From the NCBI GenBank assembly GCA_934747255.1, contig CAKVGH010000001.1, positions 186,001 through 250,000 of the forward strand: 64,000 nt of DNA, written 5' to 3'. Source of the stretch: an uncultured Clostridia bacterium (GTDB lineage: Bacteria > Bacillota > Clostridia > Christensenellales > UBA1242). Under the pieces are notes generated by a model, which had not been told where the DNA came from, searched no databases, and was given only the letters and a program-made list of their open reading frames with translations. Positions within the stretch are counted from its first letter, which is position 1. Each line of letters starts with the position of its first letter. Positions 53,082-61,623 of this stretch are shown here, piece by piece. Both the position numbers and the translations under genes were made by a program.

Positions 53082-54365
53082 ATGATACCAAAATCAATCA
53101 AAAAAGCAATTTTCGGAGTAAAATTAAAAGACTTTCTTGTTCCAGCAGTTTTAGATAACACTGATGAACAAGGCATTATTAATACAGATTATCAAACAAA
53201 GGACTGGGTTTATATTAGATCATTTAACGACCTTAAAAATTTGAGCGACCAACAGCGTTTGACAGTGCCAACAGATTATGCAATTTTAAGAGGAGTGCGT
53301 AGTGGTGATGTCAGTACGGACAACAGAAAATATTGCTCGGTTATGACCCGTACTTGCAAAACAAACTCGGGCTATGGCAAGCAATATGTAATCGGCGCTA
53401 ATGGCTCAATGGAACTATCTGATAGACTAAATTTGTACCGTAATTCAGAGGCAAGCAATACAGTTGCTCCTTGCATTAGACTTGACTGTGACAAGGTAAT
53501 TAAAGCCAAAGAACAACTTGGTTTGTTTAATGTTAAACTCTGCAAAGACTCTCAAAATGTTATGCGTCATACATTGCGGTTTGGCTCTTTTCCACAAACT
53601 TATGTGGGCGATGAACTAAATGATATTCTTTCTCTATTAAAGTATGAAAAAAAACTAAAGCCAACAGGGAAAAAATATATTTGCAATCAGTCTTATAATC
53701 ATCAAAAAAAATATCTTGATTATAGCACTGAATACGAGTATAACGGCAAAAAATATGTGTTAATGAAAGCAAATGTTTTTGCGAATGGCAATGTGTTAAA
53801 AGATGGAACGACATTACGTCTCTATCCTACGATCCCAAATCCAGAATTCTGGATAAAAGTTGAGCCAATTGAATGGGAGATATTAAACTGGGAAGATATG
53901 CCAGTACACATCAATCCTTATGGCACAGGCAAAGCAAAATACATAGAGTTAGTTTCTCGTGAATCTCTACTTTCTGGCATTTATATTTATGATTACTATC
54001 AAAACGCTAATGTTTATCTTTGGCAAAATAGCATAATCCGTCAAGCATTAAATGGCTTTGATATTTTAAGTGAAATTAAAAATGGTAATGGCAATAAAAA
54101 TTGCTATGTTAAACAAAATTTCCATTGCCAAAATCAAGGCTTTGTTAATGAGGCATTTGAAGAAAAAGTACTTGTTAATTTTAATAAAGAAATTTCCAAA
54201 GTCACACCACAAGTTCAACCTTTGGTAGAAACTCCACAAGTTGAAAAAAAGGAGTTGTCAACTGCCGAAAAAATGCATAACGAGTTAATCAAAAAAGCAC
54301 TCGAAAAGAAAAAACAATCACAGCAATTAAATAACAATGACGACCAAAACGAAAATGTTTTATAA
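53082..54365 (+). CDS. DUF6273-like protein, circularly permuted, paralogue 5 of 6
   Basis: This 427-residue copy is closest to paralogue 1. It has VKLKDFLVPAVLDNTDEQG, DWVYIRSFNDLKNLS, PTDYAILRGVRSG, VMTRTCK, VAPCIRLDCDKVIKAK, LRFGSFPQTYVGDEL, FWIKVEPIEWEILNW and LWQNSIIRQALNGFDI. A proline/valine-rich linker (VTPQVQPLVETPQVEKKE) precedes the shared tail. AAAGGAG precedes the ATG. Confidence 0.73.
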   Translation: MIPKSIKKAIFGVKLKDFLVPAVLDNTDEQGIINTDYQTKDWVYIRSFNDLKNLSDQQRLTVPTDYAILRGVRSGDVSTDNRKYCSVMTRTCKTNSGYGKQYVIGANGSMELSDRLNLYRNSEASNTVAPCIRLDCDKVIKAKEQLGLFNVKLCKDSQNVMRHTLRFGSFPQTYVGDELNDILSLLKYEKKLKPTGKKYICNQSYNHQKKYLDYSTEYEYNGKKYVLMKANVFANGNVLKDGTTLRLYPTIPNPEFWIKVEPIEWEILNWEDMPVHINPYGTGKAKYIELVSRESLLSGIYIYDYYQNANVYLWQNSIIRQALNGFDILSEIKNGNGNKNCYVKQNFHCQNQGFVNEAFEEKVLVNFNKEISKVTPQVQPLVETPQVEKKELSTAEKMHNELIKKALEKKKQSQQLNNNDDQNENVL

Positions 54366-54395
54366 TCATCAATTATAAAAAACTAAAATAATATT

Positions 54396-54458
54396 ACCAC
54401 CTTGACTACCAAAACAAAAATTTTGGTCGTTTACCAGTAATGGAAGGTGGTTTTTTAT
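54396..54458 (+). terminator. Terminator after paralogue 5
   Basis: ACCACCTT pairs with AAGGTGGT over a long stem with inner pairing (ACCAAAA/TTTTGGT), followed by T6. Confidence 0.85.
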
Positions 54459-54588
54459 AGGCAAAGTATATTAAAAAGTATTTATTTTTGAAAAATTTGC
54501 ACATTGCCATAGGTTGAGTATGTATCAAAGTGATAATGCGATATAGTACATTATAAAATAAGTTTTAATAAATTATTTTTATTAGGTA

Positions 54589-54617
54589 TTGTAATAATTT
54601 TTGAAATATGCTATAAT
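54589..54617 (+). promoter_or_regulatory. Promoter 3 of the paralogue array
   Basis: TTGTAA, a 17-base spacer and TATAAT, then AAGGAG before paralogue 6. Confidence 0.75.
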
Positions 54618-54639
54618 TGACTTAATTAAGGAGTTATTT

Positions 54640-55839
54640 ATGGAAATAAAAAAATTGATTGTGCCAACGACATTGGATAATACCAATGAAGATGGAGATG
54701 AAGATGACATAAGTTTTAGAACACAAGACCTAATTTATTTAGATGCTATGTTTGATACCGATGAAATGGATAGAGAAGATAGAGTTTGCTATCCAACTGA
54801 CTATGCTATTATGAATGGTGCTATAATGAGTGATAGTTATGATGATGGATACGAAGATAGAAAGTCTTGTTGGACTTGGCTTCGCTTGCGTTATGTTTAT
54901 AACGATTATGTTGTGTGTGTGAATTATAAAGGCGAAATCAGTGGCGATTATGTAGACAATAACAACGTTTCGATTCGTCCCACAATGCAACTTAATCTTC
55001 CGGCAGTTATCTCTGCAAAAAGAAAACTAGCAAATGTTATTAAAATGGGTGTATATAAAGTTGACAACGAAATTATATATCATACAATAGAAATTGGAGA
55101 ATATCCAAAAACTTATGTTGGTGATGAATTAAATGAAAAATTGGAAAGAGAACTATCGAATGGTACTTTAATACCAACTGGTAAAAAATACACTGGTTAT
55201 ATTGATGAAGATGGAAGTCTTAATTATAACGAAGAATATATATTTAGGGGACAAAAATATGTTAGAGTTGAAAGTAGCGTTATAAACGATGATGATAGCG
55301 AGTTTTTAGACGGAACGACACCGCAAAACAGAACTTCGTTATGGGCAAAAGTTGAGCCTATTTCTTGGATGATTAGAAATTGGGACGAAATGCCAAAAGA
55401 AATCAACCCAAAAGGCTCAGGCACAGCAAAAACAATGAATGTTCAAACTTATGACGCAATTATTTCAGGCATTCCATTCTACGCTAATAATAAAGATAAT
55501 AATTGCACATTGTGGCAAAACAGTGTAATTAGAGCATATTTGAATGGTTATGATTTGTACGAAGAATTAAACAATGGAAATGGTAATGTTAACTATAAAG
55601 CTGATAGAAATTTTGATTTCAAAAACAATAATTTTTTGAATGAAGCATTTAATCAAAAAGTTTTGGTTGATTTGCCTTCCATTCAAAACGAACAAAACTG
55701 TTCCAATACTGACAAGTCCAAAAGACCTTTATCGCCAGCCGAAATTGCTCGTAACGAGTTAATCAAAAAAGCGCTTGAAAGACGCAAACAAGCACAGCAA
55801 TTAAATAATAAAGACGACCAAAACGAAAATGTTATGTAA
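54640..55839 (+). CDS. DUF6273-like protein, circularly permuted, paralogue 6 of 6
   Basis: ATG 54640 (MEIKKLIVPTTLDNTNE) has AAGGAG upstream; the frame from TTG 54601 overlaps the promoter. The 399-residue protein has IVPTTLDNTN, DLIYLDAMFDTDEMD, PTDYAIMNGA, SCWTWLRLRYVYNDYV, SIRPTMQLNL, IEIGEYPKTYVGDEL, LWAKVEPISWMIRNW and LWQNSVIRAYLNGYDL. Its WLRLR...G...IRPTMQL segment is the best match in the set to the W-L-R-S-P...G-V-R-P-A-L pattern of normal DUF6273 domains. It has its own promoter and follows a terminator, so it is a separate unit. Confidence 0.74.
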   Translation: MEIKKLIVPTTLDNTNEDGDEDDISFRTQDLIYLDAMFDTDEMDREDRVCYPTDYAIMNGAIMSDSYDDGYEDRKSCWTWLRLRYVYNDYVVCVNYKGEISGDYVDNNNVSIRPTMQLNLPAVISAKRKLANVIKMGVYKVDNEIIYHTIEIGEYPKTYVGDELNEKLERELSNGTLIPTGKKYTGYIDEDGSLNYNEEYIFRGQKYVRVESSVINDDDSEFLDGTTPQNRTSLWAKVEPISWMIRNWDEMPKEINPKGSGTAKTMNVQTYDAIISGIPFYANNKDNNCTLWQNSVIRAYLNGYDLYEELNNGNGNVNYKADRNFDFKNNNFLNEAFNQKVLVDLPSIQNEQNCSNTDKSKRPLSPAEIARNELIKKALERRKQAQQLNNKDDQNENVM

Positions 55840-56021
55840 TTACTCTTTTATAATCGGCTGAAAAAGTATTGCAGTTATTACAAATGTCATTAAAATTTAT
55901 TTTTATAACAAAAAGCAATTTATGATTTTTCAAATTTTCGTTGACGGCAAGTTGCTGTAAAAATGATTTGTTAAAAAGCATAATGCGTTTTGTATAATCA
56001 AACAACACTTAACGAAATGAT

Positions 56022-56049
56022 TTTACAAATTCAATTTATATTGTATAAT
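56022..56049 (+). promoter_or_regulatory. Promoter of the small membrane peptide
   Basis: TTTACA, a 16-base spacer and TATAAT. Confidence 0.7.
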
Positions 56050-56090
56050 TAGACTAATAAATAAATTTAATAAACAAAAGAAGGTGGGTT

Positions 56091-56273
56091 ATGAAACTCA
56101 TAAAACTAATATTAAAAATTTTACTTTGGATAGCAATTGTAATACTCGCATTTTTGGGTATTAGATACCTAATTTGTGGTGGCTGGACGGAAATCGGCAA
56201 CAAGTTTAACGAACTTAACAAAAACTTTTGGGAGTTAATCAAGTGGCTATTCAGTTCAATGTTCTCAAAATAG
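56091..56273 (+). CDS. Small single-helix membrane protein
   Basis: This 60-residue protein begins MKLIKLILKILLWIAIVILA and continues FLGIRYLICGG, giving one membrane helix. An amphipathic, aromatic C-terminal half follows (FWELIKWLFSSMFSK). AAGGTGGG lies before the ATG, with a promoter upstream and a terminator downstream, so it is a real gene. It has no recognisable family. It could be a regulatory micropeptide, or the membrane-active toxin of a type I system, though no antisense RNA promoter was identified. Confidence 0.6.
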   Translation: MKLIKLILKILLWIAIVILAFLGIRYLICGGWTEIGNKFNELNKNFWELIKWLFSSMFSK

Positions 56274-56314
56274 TTGGAAAATCTAAAAAAAAATAGTAAT
56301 ATATAAAAGTATTT

Positions 56315-56362
56315 GCACGCACAAAATTGTCTTAAAAACTTTTTTTGTGTGGTGCTTTTTTA
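56315..56362 (+). terminator. Terminator directly before ileS
   Basis: GCACGCACAAAA pairs with TTTTGTGTGGTGC, followed by T6. It ends only 14 bases before the ileS ATG and no promoter is visible between them. Confidence 0.75.
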
Positions 56363-56375
56363 ATAAGGAGAAATT

Positions 56376-59300
56376 ATGCAAAAGGAAGTAGGAAATCCAA
56401 ACTTTGTCCAAATGGAAGAAGATATTTTGTCGTTTTGGAAAGAAAATAAATGTTTTGAAAAATTAGTTGAAAAAAATCGTGATGGCGAAAGATTTAGATT
56501 TTTGGACGGACCTGTTACAGCAAATAACAAATTGGGCGTACATCATATTTGGGGTAGAACCTTAAAAGATATTGCTATTAGATTTAATTCATTACTTGGC
56601 AAGAGTTGTCAATTCCAAAATGGGTTTGACGCACAAGGTATGTGGGTGGAAGTCAATGTGGAAAAGGAACTTGGACTCAACGGTAAGCCAGAAATTGTAA
56701 ATTACGGCATTGACAAATTTACAAACAAGTGTATGGAAAGAGTGCAGTATTACGCTAACGAAATCACAAAACAATCAATTCGTATGGGACAATGGATGGA
56801 TTGGGAGCATAGTTATTTTACCAACACAGACGAAAATATTACTGCAATTTGGGCATTTTTGAAAGAGTGTGATAATCGTGGCTATATAATCAAAAAAAAT
56901 AGACCTATGGCTTGGTGTCCTAGATGTGGTACAAGTTTGAGTGAACACGAAATGGCAGGCTCATATAGTGATATTACTCATACAGCGTTATTCATAAAAT
57001 TGCCAGTTAAAAATCAAAATTTCAAAATGGTGGCTTGGACAACAACTCCTTGGACATTAACAGCAAATGTTGCGTTGGCTGTTAATCCAACACTAACTTA
57101 TGTTAAGGCAAAATATAATGGCGAAATTTTAGTTATGGGCAAGGACTCCATTCAAAGAGTTCTCAAAAAAGACTACGAAATTATTGATGAATTTTTGGGC
57201 GAAAAGTTAGTAGGCTTAACATACGAAACATGCTTTCCAGAATTAGAAGAACAAAACTTTGTTCATAAAATCGTGCCTTGGGAAGATGTTGACAACACCG
57301 AAGGAAGTTGCGTTGTTCATATCGCCCCAGGTTGTGGTGCAGAAGACTTTGAATTAGGCTTAAAGCATAATCTTCCACAAATATGCCCTATCAACGACCA
57401 AGGAGTGCTATTAGATAACACTGGATTTGTTGCAGGCAAAAAGACTACCGATGTTGTTGATTTGGTGGTAAATAGACTAAAACAAGATAATAAACTTTTG
57501 TATGCTCATCAATATAAGCATAGTTACCCACATTGCTGGCGTTGTAAAACCGACCTAGTTTACAAATTGATTTCTACTTGGTATATTGATATGTCGTCTT
57601 TAAGACCACAACTTTTGAAGGCGGTTGATGTAGTGGAATTCCAACCAGAATATGCAAAAAAGCGTATGATTGATTGGCTCAACAATATGGGCGACTGGAA
57701 TATTTCACGAAGCCGTTTTTATGGCTTGCCACTTCCATTCTATCAATGTACTGAATGTGGCAGACTCCATGTTATCGGTAGTATAGACGAGTTAAGGCAA
57801 AAGGCAGTCAACCCAGAAAAAGTTGACAGTTTGCCAAATATTCACAGACCTTGGATTGACGATATAAAAATCAAGTGCGACTGTGGTCAAATTTTATCAA
57901 GAGTGACCGAAGTTGGCGACTGCTGGTTAGATGCAGGAATTACACCATTTAGTACCAAAAAATATTTTACAGACAGAGAATATTTTAATAAAAACTTCCC
58001 TAACGAATATGTTTGCGAAATGATTGAACAAATCAAATTGTGGTTCTATTCGCTATTAGTTATGAGTGTTGTTTTAACAGGCAAAGCACCGTTTGAAAAA
58101 GTTGTAACTTATCAATATGTTAAGGACGAAAACGGCAACGAGTTCCACAAGAGTGGCGGAAACAGTTTGGAGTGTATTGATGTTGCAAAGAAAGTTGGCG
58201 CAGATGCAATAAGATATTTGTATGCTGGGGCAATTCCAACAAACGATATGCGTTTTGGTTTTACTTTGATAGACGAAGCAAGACGAAAAATGCTTGGCTA
58301 CTGGAATGCGTATGCGTTCTTCAATACTTATGCAAGTATTGATAACCCATCATTAAAGGACTTTACTCCAACCGCAAGTCAACTATCAAGCACAGATAAG
58401 TGGCTAATAGAAGCAACAAATCAATTTGTTGAAAACGCAAAGTCTTACTACAAAAATTATCAAAGTTACAATGTTGTAAAGGAATTTGAAACATTGATAG
58501 ATAATGTAACAAACTTCTATATTAGAGCAAACAGAAGAAGATTCTGGAAGAGTGAAAACGATGGCGACAAGTTAGTTGCATACTACTGCTTGTACAATTC
58601 ATTAAAAGCGATAACAGTTGCTATGGCACCAATTATTCCATTTATGACAGAATATATTTGGCAAAAAATGGTTAGAGATATTGAGCCAAACGAAGTCGAA
58701 TGTGTTATGCTTGCTGGCTATCCACAAAAGATCGGTTCTTATGATTTTAAGGATTATATCAGTTATGCTCAAATTGCTCAAACCGTAATGAATTTAGCAA
58801 ACCATTTGAGAGCAGAAAACAATCTTAAAGTAAAGCAACCACTATCAAAAATGTTTATCGTGAGTGAAAACAAAAACACATTGTTAGCCCTTAACGAATA
58901 TCAAAACATTGTTAAGGAAGAAATAAATGTCAAGAATGTGGAAGTTACAACAAATGTTGAAGACTTCAACACATACTTCTTGCAACTTAATTTTAAGAGT
59001 GCAGGAGCAGTGTTAAAAGGCGATGTGCAAAAGGTTAAGGCGATACTTGAAAATGCCTCGCAAGAGCAAATGAAAGAATATGTTGCAGGCTACGAAAATG
59101 GCAAAGTCAATATTACCCCTTATGGCGAACTAGATGCTAGTTTGTTTGTTAAAAACTCTAAACCAAAACAGGAGTTTGTGCTTTCAAAAGAAGGCGACAT
59201 CACAGTTGTTCTTGATATAGAACTTGATGAAAACCTTATCGCCGAAGGAATTTTAAGAGAGATTATTCGTAACGCACAAGTATTGCGTAAGGAAGCAGAT

Positions 59301-59495
59301 TTTAATATTGATGCAAGAATAAAACTTTCTATAACAACAGATAACGCAAAACTTGCTCAAATTTTGGAACAAAATAAACAAAAAATTATGCAGGAAACTT
59401 TGGCAACAGATTTCAACTCAAACTTTGAACCAGATATTCAAAAGGAAGTTGCTATTGACGAAGGAAAGTTGCTATTTAAGTTAAAATCTCTATAA
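56376..59495 (+). CDS. ileS: Isoleucyl-tRNA synthetase, unusual subclass
   Basis: This 1039-residue class I synthetase has the HIGH equivalent as GVHHIWGRTLKDI (near residue 49), FQNGFDAQGMWVEVNVEKEL, and the CP1 editing region (MVAWTTTPWTLTANVALAV, VVHIAPGCGAEDFELG). A zinc-like CWRC is present. The KMSKS position reads NEFHKSGGNSLE near residue 591. An ARNRRRFWKSEND-like anticodon-domain segment and a long C-terminal domain follow. This HHxWGR / x-H-K-S-x-G-N combination marks a separate IleRS subclass rather than the Bacillus or E. coli type. AAGGAG precedes the ATG. No T-box leader is present. Confidence 0.93.
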   Translation: MQKEVGNPNFVQMEEDILSFWKENKCFEKLVEKNRDGERFRFLDGPVTANNKLGVHHIWGRTLKDIAIRFNSLLGKSCQFQNGFDAQGMWVEVNVEKELGLNGKPEIVNYGIDKFTNKCMERVQYYANEITKQSIRMGQWMDWEHSYFTNTDENITAIWAFLKECDNRGYIIKKNRPMAWCPRCGTSLSEHEMAGSYSDITHTALFIKLPVKNQNFKMVAWTTTPWTLTANVALAVNPTLTYVKAKYNGEILVMGKDSIQRVLKKDYEIIDEFLGEKLVGLTYETCFPELEEQNFVHKIVPWEDVDNTEGSCVVHIAPGCGAEDFELGLKHNLPQICPINDQGVLLDNTGFVAGKKTTDVVDLVVNRLKQDNKLLYAHQYKHSYPHCWRCKTDLVYKLISTWYIDMSSLRPQLLKAVDVVEFQPEYAKKRMIDWLNNMGDWNISRSRFYGLPLPFYQCTECGRLHVIGSIDELRQKAVNPEKVDSLPNIHRPWIDDIKIKCDCGQILSRVTEVGDCWLDAGITPFSTKKYFTDREYFNKNFPNEYVCEMIEQIKLWFYSLLVMSVVLTGKAPFEKVVTYQYVKDENGNEFHKSGGNSLECIDVAKKVGADAIRYLYAGAIPTNDMRFGFTLIDEARRKMLGYWNAYAFFNTYASIDNPSLKDFTPTASQLSSTDKWLIEATNQFVENAKSYYKNYQSYNVVKEFETLIDNVTNFYIRANRRRFWKSENDGDKLVAYYCLYNSLKAITVAMAPIIPFMTEYIWQKMVRDIEPNEVECVMLAGYPQKIGSYDFKDYISYAQIAQTVMNLANHLRAENNLKVKQPLSKMFIVSENKNTLLALNEYQNIVKEEINVKNVEVTTNVEDFNTYFLQLNFKSAGAVLKGDVQKVKAILENASQEQMKEYVAGYENGKVNITPYGELDASLFVKNSKPKQEFVLSKEGDITVVLDIELDENLIAEGILREIIRNAQVLRKEADFNIDARIKLSITTDNAKLAQILEQNKQKIMQETLATDFNSNFEPDIQKEVAIDEGKLLFKLKSL

Positions 59496-59537
59496 TTTTC
59501 CTTGTAAAAGTTTTTGAAAAAAAATCAAATTGATTTA

Positions 59538-59579
59538 ATAAAAAAACCATTTTTAGACAATCTAAATTTGGTTTTTTTA
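59538..59579 (+). terminator. ileS terminator
   Basis: AAAAAAACCA...TTTAGA pairs with TCTAAA...TTGGTTTTTTT. The rest of the 430-base gap up to the next promoter (59853) holds nothing I recognise. Confidence 0.8.
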
Positions 59580-59852
59580 TTTTATATTTGTATTGCAATT
59601 TCTTATATTTTTAATTCCGCCAAAATAACTTTAATTTTATTGTTTTTATTTTAACGGGGCGATATACGAGCAAAAATATAATAACAAAAATTATGTTGTT
59701 TCAAAACTTTATAAAAACACAAAAAGCACAAACAATTGAAAATCTATAACAAAAAATAATGTCGTAAGTAAATGATTATAAAATTTAATAATGTTAATTT
59801 AGATTTTGCTAATATTTTCGCTAAAAAACCCATAAAAAATTTTGTTTTGGTA

Positions 59853-59881
59853 TTGACATTTTATAAAACTCACATTAAAAT
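59853..59881 (+). promoter_or_regulatory. Promoter of the 150-residue hypothetical gene
   Basis: TTGACA, a 17-base spacer and TAAAAT. Confidence 0.65.
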
Positions 59882-59923
59882 ATGCCAGTAAAAAAATAAA
59901 AGAAAAAAAGGAGAAATATATAT

Positions 59924-60376
59924 ATGAAATTTGTAAGTGCAAAAAATTTGAGAATTGCAAAACTTTATGTAAACAAAATAACAGGAGCATTTGATTTTGG
60001 TGGAACAGCAAGCGAACTTGTTCACGCAGTACCATTCTATGTTTTACTTGTTGTAAAGGGTAAAAGATTTATGGTTGTTCCAACTGAAAAATTAAAGATT
60101 AACGGTTACATTACAGCAGATAACAACAAGCCTTATGCTTTAACCGTTCTTAAAACTCACAAAAACAATCGTTACAGAAAACCAGTTACACTTTGTGCTG
60201 ATTTGGAAGACAAATTTTTTAATAAAAACGATTTGCTAAAATTTGCAGAAAAAGTTGAACAAGTTGACGCAACAAACTATGACTATATGGAAACAGAAAA
60301 ACAACTTGGCAAAATTTGTTTCGAAATGAACGAAATGGTTAAGGGCGAAATTGACGATTTGTTCTGTCTTGACTAA
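59924..60376 (+). CDS. Hypothetical protein
   Basis: I do not recognise this 150-residue protein. It begins MKFVSAKNLRIAKLYVNKIT and seems to have a beta-rich N-terminal half (VPFYVLLVVKGKRFMVVPTEK) and a helical, acidic C-terminal half ending FCLD. It has no signal peptide or membrane span. AAAAGGAG, a consensus-like promoter and a terminator show it is a real, separately expressed gene. Confidence 0.7.
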   Translation: MKFVSAKNLRIAKLYVNKITGAFDFGGTASELVHAVPFYVLLVVKGKRFMVVPTEKLKINGYITADNNKPYALTVLKTHKNNRYRKPVTLCADLEDKFFNKNDLLKFAEKVEQVDATNYDYMETEKQLGKICFEMNEMVKGEIDDLFCLD

Positions 60377-60379
60377 AAC

Positions 60380-60438
60380 AAAAAACCTTATTCTATGTAG
60401 TGAATATCAAAACTTCACTTCAAGATAAGGTTTTTTTG
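60380..60438 (+). terminator. Terminator after the hypothetical gene
   Basis: AAACCTTAT pairs with ATAAGGTTT, with inner GTGAA/TTCAC pairing, followed by a T-run. Confidence 0.82.
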
Positions 60439-60461
60439 TTGAAACAATTTTTATCATACAT

Positions 60462-60490
60462 TTGAAAAAACTTAAAAAAAGTTTTATAAT
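60462..60490 (+). promoter_or_regulatory. Promoter of the second MazG-like gene
   Basis: TTGAAA, a 17-base spacer and TATAAT. Confidence 0.7.
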
Positions 60491-60513
60491 GGTCTTATAC
60501 AAGGAGAAAGATT

Positions 60514-60831
60514 ATGACAAAGGACGAAAGACTAGAAGTTTACAAGCAGGCAGAAGAATTGTGGGGCAAAGTGGCTCAATACGACCAATGTATTGAAGAG
60601 ATGGGCGAACTCATTGTTGCCATAAACAAGTATAAACGAAAGGTAATTTACGGCGAGTACAAAGACAATCAAAAAATAATAGACAATTTGATTGAAGAAA
60701 TTGCAGATGTAAAAATGTGCATTGAACAAATGAGTTATTTTGTTGGCGATGATAATGTGGAAAGGGTTTTGGACCAAAAAATGCAAAAATTTATGGGACA
60801 AATAGAGCAAATGAAAAACGCCAAAAAGTAG
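60514..60831 (+). CDS. MazG-like nucleotide pyrophosphohydrolase
   Basis: This 105-residue all-helical protein has the MazG metal-binding signature: CIEEMGELIVAINKYKR (E-x-x-E near residues 28-32) and LIEEIADVKMCIEQM (E-x-x-D near residues 62-66). It is likely to hydrolyse NTPs in a house-cleaning role. It is only distantly similar to the other MazG-like protein of this window (44326-44628). AAGGAG precedes the ATG. Confidence 0.82.
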   Translation: MTKDERLEVYKQAEELWGKVAQYDQCIEEMGELIVAINKYKRKVIYGEYKDNQKIIDNLIEEIADVKMCIEQMSYFVGDDNVERVLDQKMQKFMGQIEQMKNAKK

Positions 60832-61026
60832 ATATTTGTTTTACAACTAATTTAATAAATTATAATGTGACAGGTTGTTAAAATATTATTACATAATAGC
60901 AAATATGTTGATTTCAAAATTAACTGTAACTTACAAAAAAATTTGTTAAAAATTGGCAAAAATGATATTGAAATTAGTCTTCAATGTCAAACAAATGCCC
61001 ATAATAACAAATTTTTTTAATATTGG

Positions 61027-61055
61027 TTGACAACTTGTCTAAATTTTTATATAAT
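61027..61055 (+). promoter_or_regulatory. rpmH operon promoter
   Basis: Consensus TTGACA, a 17-base spacer and TATAAT, giving a leader of about 65 bases before rpmH. Confidence 0.88.
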
Positions 61056-61126
61056 TTATTCGCTTTATAAAAACAAGTTGTTGTTTTTTTATTGTGCAAA
61101 ACCAAGAAAAAAGGAGCAAAACGAAG

Positions 61127-61270
61127 ATGAAAAGAACATATCAACCAAAGAAAAGGTCAAGAAACAAAGTACACGGTTTTAGACAAAGAATGAAAACTTT
61201 TAACGGTAGAAAAGTTTTATCAAGACGCCGTCGTAGAGGCAGAAAAGTTTTAACAGTAAAACACAAGTAA
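61127..61270 (+). CDS. rpmH: 50S ribosomal protein L34
   Basis: This 47-residue, very basic protein begins MKRTYQPKKRSRNKVHGFR and continues with GRKVLSRRRRRGRKVLTV, the full L34 sequence pattern. AAAAGGAG lies upstream of the ATG. It heads the cluster rpmH-rnpA-yidD-yidC-jag, which is conserved near bacterial origins. Confidence 0.97.
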   Translation: MKRTYQPKKRSRNKVHGFRQRMKTFNGRKVLSRRRRRGRKVLTVKHK

Positions 61271-61284
61271 GAAAGTGATTAAAA

Positions 61285-61623
61285 GTGAAAAAAGAAAATA
61301 GATTAAAAAAACGAAAGGAATTTGCCTATATTTTTCGCAAAGGCGAGAGTGTTAGTTCTAGGTCCTTGGTACTTACTTACACCAAAAGCAAACTAGGTGC
61401 ATTTAAGGTTGGCTTTTCTTGTGGAAAAAAGGTCGGCATTGCTGTTGTACGAAACAAAGTTAAGCGCAGGCTCAAAGAGTGTGCTTATTATTATAGGAAC
61501 AACTTTGCTAGTGGCTATAACTATATTTTTGTTGCAAAACAAAATTCAAGTAGCGCTAGTTTTGAAGAACTTAAACAAAATGTTGAATACCTATTAAAAA
61601 AGGCAAATTTATTCCAAGAATGA
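61285..61623 (+). CDS. rnpA: Ribonuclease P protein component
   Basis: This 112-residue basic protein starts at GTG 61285 with KKENRLKKRKEFAYIFRKG. The RNA-binding signature RNKVKRRLKECAYYYR lies near residue 57. It helps RNase P RNA mature tRNA 5' ends. The gene begins 14 bases after rpmH and its TGA overlaps the yidD ATG by 4 bases. Confidence 0.96.
   Translation: MKKENRLKKRKEFAYIFRKGESVSSRSLVLTYTKSKLGAFKVGFSCGKKVGIAVVRNKVKRRLKECAYYYRNNFASGYNYIFVAKQNSSSASFEELKQNVEYLLKKANLFQE

Noticed and set aside
47688..55839. Diversity-generating retroelement feeding the six variable paralogues
   Set aside because: The paralogues resemble lectin-like variable proteins, but no reverse transcriptase, template repeat or adenine-biased variable repeat is visible.
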